A DNA stretch of 64,000 nucleotides from Balanoglossus misakiensis (lineage: Eukaryota > Hemichordata), in the NCBI GenBank assembly GCA_040954595.2, contig CM082577.2, forward strand, positions 6,758,001-6,822,000, given 5' to 3'. Below are positions 48,801-64,000 of the stretch, in pieces. The stretch's first letter is position 1. Each line of letters begins with the position of its first letter. Under the pieces are notes generated by a model, which worked only from the letters and a program-made list of their open reading frames with translations, searched no databases and had not been told where the DNA came from. Position numbers and translations under genes: made by a program.

Positions 48801-49585
48801 CTCCGTCTGCATGGTTGGTGCTGAGAAATCTGACTCCACAGGTAAGTCATCCGTCCCAATGCAGGCAACTGGCAAGGTGATCAAGTTAACAGACACAGAA
48901 AAAACAGAGCCGTAGACTTCTGGTTATCTAGTTGATAAATGTTTAAATGTCTACATGCATATTGCTCAACTATGGTTTAAGAACAGTTTCCATTTTTGGC
49001 GTTTCATTCTCTGTTCAGTGATTTTTGAAACTTAACAGTTCTTTTTTTTCCTTGTTATGTCTCCTGCAGATCGATGGTTCCACCTTGCAAACGCTGTGTA
49101 AACAGCACGGTCCTCTGCACACATTCCATCTGAACTTGAGCCAGGGCCAGGCGTTGATCCAGTACGGCACTCGCGAGGAGGCGGCCAAGGCCCAGAAGGC
49201 ACTGCACATGTGCGTGCTGGGCAACACCACCATCATGGCCGAGTTCGCCTCGCCCGAGGTGGCCCGCATGTTCGACCGCAACAGCCAGAGCAGCGGATGG
49301 CCCCAGTCGCAGCCGCAGCAGTCGCAGTCGCAGTCCCTGGGGGGCAGCAACAACAAGTTCAACAGCTTCAGCAGCAACAAGGATTCCCTGGGCGGCACCC
49401 AGTCGTGGAACGGCTCCGCCTCCTCCATCAATCTGCCCAGTATGCCCGGCAACCAGCTGTGGTCCATGCAGTCCACCCCTACATCCAGCAGCTCTTGGGG
49501 CAGAAGCAGCGACAGTGGACCCATCTCCAGTCCCACATCTATGAATTTCCTCCCAGAGAATCTACTTGGGGAAGGTTCTGTCTAA
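792..49585 (+). CDS. TNRC6: TNRC6/GW182-family miRNA silencing scaffold with N-terminal J domain (5' partial, 20 exons)
   Basis: Cytoplasmic scaffold that binds Argonaute through GW/WG motifs and recruits PABP and the CCR4-NOT/PAN deadenylases to miRNA targets. Exons: 792-821, 4487-4551, 21327-21393, 34303-34334, 34747-34792, 35603-35739, 36511-36627, 38406-38450, 38957-39085, 39267-39343, 39714-39888, 40325-40346, 40815-41009, 42358-43476, 43753-45537, 45820-45911, 46237-46411, 46780-48534, 48753-48841, 49070-49585. Every junction is GT-AG and phase-compatible; the sum (6668 nt) gives 2221 complete codons plus stop, with two bases of an earlier codon at the start. Order of parts: J domain, unrecognised linker, acidic patch, charged helix, RYPREVPPRF motif, GW repeats, UBA, Q-rich/polyQ, PAM2, RRM, C-terminal motifs. 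The TNRC6 identity rests on motif-by-motif similarity to vertebrate TNRC6A/B/C from memory. The first exon(s), including the start codon, lie upstream of the window or were not recognised. The J domain is not part of the TNRC6 architecture I know; a two-gene reading is possible but would need a missed stop or start. Confidence 0.9.
822..4486 (+). other. TNRC6 intron between exons a and b
   Basis: No gene seen. Contains an exon-like segment at 3307-3350 with good splice signals and a CTCF-like motif at 4236-4249. Confidence 0.5.
4236..4249 (+). promoter_or_regulatory. CTCF-like motif in intron
   Basis: GCAATAGAGGGCGC matches 12 of 14 positions of the CTCF core consensus. Weaker than the intergenic site. 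Confidence 0.2.
4487..4551 (+). CDS. TNRC6: TNRC6 exon b: J-domain helix II with HPD triad
   Basis: Encodes DITRAYGRLALQYHPDQSDN, a classic J-domain helix II and HPD loop; the HPD codons lie at 4528-4536. HPD is the motif J proteins use to stimulate Hsp70 ATPase activity. The acceptor is ttctgttctcag and the donor gtatgt. The exon ends in phase 0, as the next exon requires. Confidence 0.85.
9890..10290. promoter_or_regulatory. CpG-rich patch in long intron, possible internal promoter
   Basis: A GC- and CpG-rich island in AT-rich intron, with a CCAAT box at 10139-10143 inside GGCCAATAGCGCGG, plus CGGTCGCGGCC and TATGCGCGGG. It lies between J-domain exons b and c. No TSS evidence; it could also be an old repeat. 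Confidence 0.3.
10406..10419 (+). repeat. G14 run
   Basis: Fourteen consecutive G in intron. Confidence 0.9.
14297..14308 (+). repeat. G12 run
   Basis: Twelve consecutive G in intron, shortly after an A-rich tract. Confidence 0.9.
19037..19062 (+). repeat. GA microsatellite
   Basis: Imperfect (GA)n tract in intron. Confidence 0.85.
19501..19514 (+). repeat. G14 run
   Basis: Fourteen consecutive G in intron. Confidence 0.9.
21327..21393 (+). CDS. TNRC6: TNRC6 exon c: J-domain helix III
   Basis: Encodes NLDDNCLTKFQEITTAYKNL, matching J-domain helix III (the family pattern is KFxEIxxAYxxL). The acceptor is cctttgcag and the donor gtgagt. It starts in phase 0 and leaves one base. It lies 16.8 kb after the previous exon, so helices II and III are separated by a very long intron. 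Confidence 0.83.
21501..21525 (+). repeat. GT/GTAT microsatellite
   Basis: (GT)5 followed by (ATGT)n, about 110 nt after J-domain exon c. Confidence 0.85.
22456..22479 (+). repeat. GAGT microsatellite
   Basis: Six GAGT units in intron. Confidence 0.9.
34303..34334 (+). CDS. TNRC6: TNRC6 exon d: linker after J domain
   Basis: A 32-nt exon encoding (D)NDYKDLDCEQ with acceptor ttgctttttcag and donor gtaagt. Phase 1 in and phase 0 out match both neighbours. I do not recognise a domain. Confidence 0.7.
34747..34792 (+). CDS. TNRC6: TNRC6 exon e: linker
   Basis: A 46-nt exon encoding VFYRLFEDVLLCKKS with acceptor tccgtttcag and donor gtgagt. It has an amphipathic look (VFYRLFEDVLL) but no family I recognise. 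The leftover base joins the next exon as Asp. Confidence 0.7.
35603..35739 (+). CDS. TNRC6: TNRC6 exon f: hydrophobic stretch and acidic patch
   Basis: Encodes IGVFVFFAAGQKH, then YDDMSMYIDDEEEEDAG and EYDSFVQIIK. The acidic cluster at about 35670-35705 is the clearest feature. The acceptor is atttcaccag and the donor gtgagt. It ends in phase 0. Confidence 0.75.
36511..36627 (+). CDS. TNRC6: TNRC6 exon g: start of charged helical region
   Basis: Exactly 39 codons, phase 0 on both sides, so skipping it keeps the frame. Contains a helical charged stretch KEKLDNLREVLIKEREALKL. The acceptor is gattttacag and the donor gtgagt. Confidence 0.75.
38406..38450 (+). CDS. TNRC6: TNRC6 exon h: 15-codon cassette
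   Basis: Encodes QSGKKSKQQSVPVSK, phase 0 on both sides. The acceptor is gctttgcag and could also shift three bases to the following cag, which would delete one Gln. The donor is gtaatt. A plausible alternative cassette. Confidence 0.65.
38957..39085 (+). CDS. TNRC6: TNRC6 exon i: charged helix
   Basis: 43 codons, phase 0 on both sides, rich in Lys, Arg and Glu (for example KKQLKAEQRRREKEMLEIAN). The acceptor follows a clear run of pyrimidines (ctctctatctctctctg) and ends tgtag. Predicted coiled coil or single charged helix. Confidence 0.85.
39267..39343 (+). CDS. TNRC6: TNRC6 exon j: charged helix
   Basis: Encodes AEQEKQKRLEEERQKQVEEE and RKRKE. Leaves two bases (ag) that join the next exon as Arg. 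The acceptor is gtcaacag and the donor gtaatt. Confidence 0.82.
39714..39888 (+). CDS. TNRC6: TNRC6 exon k: charged helix resembling vertebrate TNRC6 N terminus
   Basis: Ends with MEEEAERRKQQELKKKEKEK and LKKKEAEAKK, like the K/E-rich first residues of vertebrate TNRC6A and B (human TNRC6B has [20 protein letters not shown]). In vertebrates this stretch sits at the very N terminus. An internal Met at the DMEEE motif could start a form lacking the J domain. Confidence 0.85.
40325..40346 (+). CDS. TNRC6: TNRC6 exon l: 22-nt microexon
   Basis: Encodes LAEQKAK plus one base. The acceptor is ttcatttgcag and the donor gtaagt. The peptide continues the charged helix and aligns with the TEQK motif in vertebrate TNRC6. 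Skipping it alone would shift the frame. Confidence 0.75.
40815..41009 (+). CDS. TNRC6: TNRC6 exon m: Q-rich segment with RYPREVPPRF motif
   Basis: Encodes the end of the helix, a Gln-rich run and SRYPREVPPRFQQQ. RYPREVPPRF is a signature of the N-terminal part of vertebrate TNRC6A and B, so this exon ties the upstream charged region to the GW182 body. The acceptor is a T-rich tract ending acag and the donor is gtaagt. One leftover base joins the next exon as Asp. Confidence 0.9.
41331..41497 (+). repeat. Local direct repeat pair
   Basis: Two copies of a roughly 49-bp sequence (41331-41379 and 41449-41497) sharing cacactcctggt and caaatgtctgcac, spaced about 119 bp apart. Confidence 0.6.
41976..42068 (+). 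mobile_element. MITE-like element, copy 1 (TTAA-flanked)
   Basis: A 93-bp non-coding element: TTAA, terminal inverted repeat CCCTTTCACCNCCAT, about 55 bp of core, the inverted repeat again (ATGGNGGTGAAAGGG), TTAA. TTAA target duplication with CCC-starting termini is the piggyBac-type signature. It lies in the intron before the large GW exon 42358-43476. Confidence 0.7.
42358..43476 (+). CDS. TNRC6: TNRC6 exon n: N-terminal GW-rich region
   Basis: A 1119-nt exon rich in Ser, Asn and Gly with scattered W motifs (FSVWSD, GGAWNQ, SDWSAT, STWGAT, SGWGAI, GSWTAV, SGWGTL). The early GGAWNQVVVDGKDQEAWP resembles the IWDKVIVDGSDMEEWP region of human TNRC6B. Such disordered GW repeats bind the tryptophan pockets of Argonaute. 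The exon is bracketed by an inverted pair of MITE-like elements. Confidence 0.93.
43497..43590 (-). mobile_element. MITE-like element, copy 2 (inverted)
   Basis: The same element in the opposite orientation, about 85-90 percent identical to copy 1 by eye. The right flank is TTAA; the left is GTAA (one change). It lies in the intron after exon 42358-43476, just 20 nt past the donor site. Confidence 0.7.
43753..45537 (+). CDS. TNRC6: TNRC6 exon o: main Argonaute-binding GW repeats
   Basis: A 1785-nt exon with dense WG/GW repeats. SHDGWGRVPVQQNSSW matches the conserved Ago-binding motif I (vertebrate GWGQTPVKQNTAW). Further on, ATGWDEPSPPTSRKHPQVDD plus GTSAWGDPSEHN matches vertebrate GWEEPSP..RK..DDGTSAWGDPS, and SKESMQDGWSG matches SKSMQDGW. 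GC content rises sharply in its 3' half. Long open frames on the opposite strand here are shadows of the biased composition. Confidence 0.95.
45820..45911 (+). CDS. TNRC6: TNRC6 exon p: W-motif exon
   Basis: Encodes GHWDDDRWEKGSQDSE and GGGWIKVKPK, corresponding to the WEEEED..W segment after SMQDGW in vertebrate TNRC6. The acceptor is cgtcttcttgcag and the donor gtaagc. Phase 1 in and phase 0 out. Confidence 0.87.
46237..46411 (+). CDS. TNRC6: TNRC6 exon q: UBA domain
   Basis: Encodes NKPLKQLMDMGFKRELAENA, then LKTNNNIVESAV, a UBA-type three-helix domain with the MGF loop. It is closely similar to TNRC6C KQLTDMGFPREPAEEALKSN. The domain ends in the next exon (GELLAMGSDA). Confidence 0.93.
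46780..48534 (+). CDS. TNRC6: TNRC6 exon r: Q-rich region, PAM2 and PGL motifs
   Basis: A 1755-nt exon. It finishes the UBA domain, then has a Gln-rich segment with an unbroken run of 14 Gln codons at 47229-47270 (mixed CAA and CAG), as in the Q-rich domain that gave the family its trinucleotide-repeat name. At 47991-48026, LPPEFKPGVPWK matches the PABP-binding PAM2 core (vertebrate WPPEFHPGVPWK), followed by NDPDATPGSV. Later, LWHVPL and APSRPPPGLT match conserved C-terminal silencing-domain motifs. Confidence 0.95.
47229..47270 (+). repeat. TNRC6: CAA/CAG tract coding Gln14
   Basis: Fourteen Gln codons of mixed CAA and CAG in TNRC6 exon r; the mixture should limit slippage. More Q-rich runs flank it on both sides. 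Confidence 0.95.
48753..48841 (+). CDS. TNRC6: TNRC6 exon s: RRM, first part
   Basis: Encodes YSGSSGWGSDQQ and AWLVLRNLTPQ, the first strand of the TNRC6 RRM (human WLVLRNLTPQIDGSTL). It follows an 18-T pyrimidine tract and ends in phase 0 with donor gtaagt. Confidence 0.93.
49070..49585 (+). CDS. TNRC6: TNRC6 exon t: RRM, C terminus and stop
   Basis: Begins IDGSTLQTLCKQHGPLHTFH and continues with ALHMCVLGNTTIMAEFAS, near-identical to the vertebrate TNRC6 RRM. A W-motif-rich tail follows (SSGWPQ, QSWNGS, NQLWSM, SSWGRS), ending NFLPENLLGEGSV like vertebrate LLPGDLLGGGS. The stop codon is at 49583-49585. Confidence 0.96.
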   Translation: MDGSTLQTLCKQHGPLHTFHLNLSQGQALIQYGTREEAAKAQKALHMCVLGNTTIMAEFASPEVARMFDRNSQSSGWPQSQPQQSQSQSLGGSNNKFNSFSSNKDSLGGTQSWNGSASSINLPSMPGNQLWSMQSTPTSSSSWGRSSDSGPISSPTSMNFLPENLLGEGSV

Positions 49586-50340
49586 AGACGGTTCTCACCA
49601 CATCTCTCTCATCAAAAAATGTCACTGTGATTCTCCTAGGGATCAAACTACTGCCTTGCCATTTTTTTGTGTGTGTCCCTAGGTGCACATGGTGTGTGCT
49701 CTGTTTACATGAAGTATGCCCCACGTCACAAATCAAGTTGTTGTTTTTTTCACACCCAGGAGTTGTGGCATTCTCTTCGTTTTGTTCAGGAATTTACTTT
49801 TAAGTTTACATTTTTATCAAGGTGCACTTAGTGAAAAAAAAAGAAGAAGAAAACATGCAGGTTATTCTTTACAGTAGGTGGACAGATGAAAATTGGAAGA
49901 AAAAAAATATTTAACCACATTTTTTCAGTGACTTAGTGTGTCTTGTCGCCCATAGGGTGCTTCTTTTTTGAATGTCCAATCATGAGCCAATGAATTTGAA
50001 TGGAGCATTACTGGTACACTTTGATTGGTTGTACTGTCTGTCAATCATTGCTTGATCATTACTATTAATTATCATCATTGTCAATCCATCCTTTATTCCT
50101 TCCTACCTAAAAAAAAAAACTGAAAAAGAGAAAACTTTGAGAAAAAAAAAGCTTACCAAAAAAAAAGGAGAGAAAGAACCTGAACTACCTTTTACATTTT
50201 CACAAACGAATACTGAAATGCAACAACAAGAAAACATTTGCGACATTTACCTAAAAATAAAACTTTGTCCTTTTATTGCAATCATGCCAATGACTAATTT
50301 TGTTTAATGACTGTGCGTTAATAAAATAATGACCTTTTTT
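49586..50340 (+). other. Probable TNRC6 3' UTR
   Basis: AT-rich sequence after the stop codon with several A runs. Two AATAAA signals occur at 50256-50261 and 50320-50325; a third at 50718-50723 sits in an A/T-rich tract. The true cleavage site cannot be told without transcript data. Confidence 0.5.
50256..50325 (+). terminator. Candidate poly(A) signals of TNRC6
   Basis: AATAAA at 50256-50261 and again at 50320-50325, the second followed by a GT/T-rich stretch (gaccttttttt, tgatgtggtc) as expected downstream of a cleavage site. Confidence 0.45.
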
Positions 50341-50846
50341 TGATGTGGTCTCTTCCAAGGCAGTGTGTGGTAATAATAAGTTACAGAGCAGAAATTGTAT
50401 GCCTTTTAGTCTGGCCACTTTAACATGGAATTTCTATTTTCCAAACAAAAGTGACTGTATGTAGAAACCAAAAAAAATTTAAAAACTTGAGAAAAAAACT
50501 GGAAAAGTAAAAAAAAAAATCACTTGAACTTGGCATCCTGAAAATGGAGGCTTTTATGTGTGTGTGTATGAGATGTCGTTTATATGTTTGCTCTATTATA
50601 AATGAAGACAATGATGTACTGCATATTACTACTTAGATATGGCCACTGGTTATAGTGTAATCCAATTTGAGAGACCTGTACTTATGTTGTATGGTCATCT
50701 CCTGCTATAAAAAAAATAATAAAAAAAATTTAAAAAAGAAAAGGTTTGTGTCAAATGTGGCGTGGTTATTGTGTATCTTGTTGATTATTGAGAGACGTTC
50801 GCTTTGTACATGCTGATGGGGAGAGGGCAAGACAGTGGCTTTATCT

Positions 50847-50862
50847 GGGGGGGGGGGGGGGG
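50847..50862 (+). repeat. G16 run
   Basis: Sixteen consecutive G downstream of the TNRC6 candidate poly(A) signals. Confidence 0.9.
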
Positions 50863-51628
50863 TTTCCACCTGAGGTGTTTTCACCACCAATCCTGAAATT
50901 GTTTGTTTGATCATTCATTCCACAGCTCACTCTACAAAAGCTCAATGAAAAATTGTAATTTTTGTCGATGTATACGGGAGATCAGCCACTTTTCTTGCCA
51001 CTTTTTCCATGGTTGTATGAAAGGATGTCATCAAAATAAACGACGGATACATATCAGTGGAAGCAGCCACTTTTTCGTGTTTCACTCCGGGAGAGCAAAT
51101 TGGAGAGGGGAGGGGGAAACGTGACAAGTCAAACAATCCCCATGTATGAAAAACCTTCAGCAAAAGCAAGGTGACTTTGTGAAGGACCTTCTGCAGATCA
51201 AGTCAAATCAGCTGGAAGATAAAACAGAGTGGTTTGCGTACATGATTATCTTTTTTTTTCCAGTGACACACTAATCAGCTTACAGTAAAATCGGTGCATA
51301 GATGACTTCTGAGCCCTGGTTTTCCCGTCCACTTGAAATAGTTCTTATATATGGAGGGCATAGTCCTTTATTGCCAATCAGTGTGGCTGCTTCCTGTTTG
51401 TTCGATAACCATTGAATGATAATCCCAAGCTAAATCTCTCAAATGATCATCCTTCATGCAGATGGGACTACGTCGGGGTAGTTTAGTGATAAAAAAATTC
51501 TCTAGGTCAATGAAATATTAAAGTGTGGCATTATGTTGGCCATATTGAAATGGTTGTGGGGAAGAAAACTCAAATTTCATCTGATCAGCTATCAGGATTT
51601 TGAACTTCCAGGTATACATTCTCCTGTA

Positions 51629-51642
51629 GCGCCATCTAGTGT
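51629..51642 (-). promoter_or_regulatory. CTCF-like motif between the two genes
   Basis: On the - strand ACACTAGATGGCGC matches 13 of 14 positions of the CTCF core consensus CCASYAGRKGGCRS. Motif match only. Confidence 0.35.
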
Positions 51643-51987
51643 TCATATGATGATTTCTTTTCTTTTCTACTGGCCATCGCTTCACTTGCTCATAATTTTT
51701 TTTTCTTGTCTAATGATACTAACTTTTGTGTTCACTAACATTGAGAACTCGGATAGATGGACAGACATGTAAATACATACTAACCATAAGCTCTCAAAGG
51801 TATGCATGTACATGTACCACATTGGAGCTAAAATTCATGATGGATTATTTTCGAAACAAATTGACGTACATCGCGTACATGTCTCTAGCAGATGATCTTC
51901 ACTGCTAAAGCTGGCTTAATACCTTTGAGTGCATGAACATGCAGTCAGAACACAAGTCACACACACAGGGCATGTATAGTTTATCTC

Positions 51988-51993
51988 TTTATT
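51988..51993 (-). terminator. Candidate poly(A) signal of IRE1
   Basis: AATAAA on the - strand about 1.1 kb after the IRE1 stop codon; another lies at 52490-52495. Which one is used is unknown. Confidence 0.35.
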
Positions 51994-53106
51994 ACTAAAA
52001 TGTATAATATAATATTTACAAAAGTACACTTTTGCTCTCTGACCCCGAAGGACAGCAATTTTATATTCTTTAAATATAGTTTTCATATTATCACTCTGGA
52101 CTTTCTCAAAGTTTTTTTTTTTGTGGAAAATGTTTCACATTAGTTTTCAGTTCAATACACTGTATTGGGCATTTGTGCTTGAGATACAACATTTTAAATG
52201 TTTTGAATTGTATGGTTTACAGAGAAAGGGTGCTAATAGACTTGTTAGACAGAACATAATTAAATAATTGTTTTTTTTAGCTGTTTACAAAGTAGACCTG
52301 ATCATACCAGGTATCAATTTCATAATCTCTGGTTGGGACACATAATTTTCACTCCCCTATTGTTGAGCCCAGCCCAATGGCCAGGCAGTGTACAAGGCCT
52401 GTCTGTCAACCCTGAAGTAAAAAAAAACTTCAAAATTGCGATCAATATAATATTTCTTAAAACAGAAACTTGTTCACACTTCCTCACATTTTATTGTACG
52501 TAAATATATTATATAGCCTCCAATATAGTTTGAGAATTTGTACTGTGGATTGGGCGAAGTAAAATATCATTCAACCAGAGCAACTCTGAACGGTGAGATG
52601 GTTTTATCCAATGGCCATTCACCACACATAATTTTACAATTCTCTCGAATCTGGCATTAAGTGCTTGTGATCAAGAGTTTGTAAGATGACTCTGTGAATG
52701 TCTTAATGGCAGCCCAGGTAATCTTGAAGAAAACGAAATCTTGTAAAGTAAAACTGAAATCAGTCTAGCGACGCACAAATAAAACGTAACGGAATACTGT
52801 CTGATGAGATCAATACTGCCGAAAAAGTTTTAAAAAATTATCAGCTTTTTTCTCTCTAAGAAAACATAACACATGGAATTATCATAATAAACACTTTCTC
52901 CTTAAAACAAACACATGTAAAACATCAAGCTAAAACTCATTGCAAAGGAAAATGTCAACGTCACATGACAAGTCTAACCCTTCCACTTTCTCCGCTATCT
53001 CATCAACCTCCACACGGAGATTAAATGACAAGCAGGATTAAGAGGATTATCTGAGATTAAGGCAGTTTTTCATTTCACACATCTGGACGAAGTCTGACAT
53101 CATCTC

Positions 53107-63611
<10,505 letters not shown>

Positions 63612-64000
63612 TTTCAGATTTCCTAAAATGTTAATTGGACAGCAAGGCTGTGCGGCGAAGGTTGGTTTTACAGGAATTTTTACATTTAAACTTCCATAGT
63701 TTCTGACGCAAGGTAATTTTAGGTGGCTATGCGGAAGTTTTGTTTTGATAATACGGAAGTGACGTAAAGGATGTGTCTGATTGGTTGCTTTACTTAGACC
63801 TGGCGTAGTCTTCGCTTATTGGACCGATTTGTAGAGAAAACGCTGGCAAATTAGAGTGGTTATGGGTAGATCTTGTCCGTAAACCATATGACTTTGATCT
63901 CAGCTGTCCCCTTAAAATTAGTACCGTTCATATATTAGAAACGTTTGGTCAATTCTCCGACTGCGACTTGTGAGCTATTTTTAGAAGTATGACACAGTAG
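63612..64000 (-). promoter_or_regulatory. IRE1 promoter region
   Basis: Directly upstream of the IRE1 start codon. It holds an ETS-CRE composite ACGGAAGTGACGTAA at 63753-63767, a second ETS core GCGGAAGT (63731-63738), and two CCAAT boxes seen as ATTGG on the + strand at 63780-63784 and 63818-63822. Such a cluster is typical of TATA-less housekeeping promoters. The transcription start and any UTR intron are unknown. Confidence 0.5.

Larger units (their letters stand above)
50341..53106. other. Intergenic region between convergent genes
   Basis: No coding exon seen on either strand. It holds a 16-nt G run (50847-50862), a CTCF-like motif (51629-51642) and, toward the right, the likely 3' UTR of the - strand IRE1 gene. 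TTTATT on the + strand at 51988-51993 and 52490-52495 reads as AATAAA on the - strand, so the IRE1 UTR may extend to about 52.0 kb. Confidence 0.5.

Noticed and set aside
63818-63828. ERSE-II element (ATTGG-N-CCACG) in the IRE1 promoter
   Set aside because: ATTGGACCGAT matches only the first half; the CCACG half is not intact.

Overview
The window is animal nuclear DNA: AT-rich, with long introns, GT-AG splice sites, microsatellites and poly-G runs. The two genes have close counterparts across animals. The many tacatgta and taccggta words and the strong likeness of both proteins to vertebrate ones suggest a marine invertebrate (an invertebrate deuterostome or a lophotrochozoan). The species cannot be fixed from the sequence alone.

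Two multi-exon genes are present, arranged tail to tail. On the + strand (792-49585) lies a GW182/TNRC6-family gene, the scaffold that links Argonaute to PABP and the deadenylases in miRNA silencing. I traced 20 exons in one continuous reading frame; the 5' end lies upstream of the window. The 3' half (42358-49585) is a canonical TNRC6: GW/WG-rich Argonaute-binding region, UBA domain, polyQ region, PAM2 motif, RRM and C-terminal motifs. The 5' half is unexpected. Exons at 792, 4487 and 21327 encode a DnaJ (J) domain with an intact HPD triad. Linker exons with an acidic patch follow, and then a long Lys/Glu/Arg-rich helix that runs in frame into the RYPREVPPRF motif typical of vertebrate TNRC6 N termini. 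This J domain-charged helix-GW182 fusion is the most interesting feature of the window.

On the - strand (63611-53107) lies a complete IRE1 (ERN1) gene, the ER-stress sensor kinase/endoribonuclease. It has 19 exons with compatible phases throughout and encodes 976 residues: signal peptide, luminal sensor, transmembrane helix, kinase and KEN RNase domains, with the catalytic residues I checked intact.

Layout: 1-34302 is mostly the very long introns that split the J domain (16.8 and 12.9 kb), with no other convincing gene. 34303-41009 holds small exons for the linker and charged helix. 42358-49585 holds the large GW182 exons. 49586-53106 is the shared 3' flank. 53107-63611 is IRE1, and 63612-64000 its promoter region. 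Smaller items are an inverted pair of TTAA-flanked MITE-like elements bracketing the first big GW exon, a CpG-rich patch inside the long J-domain intron, and CTCF-like motifs.
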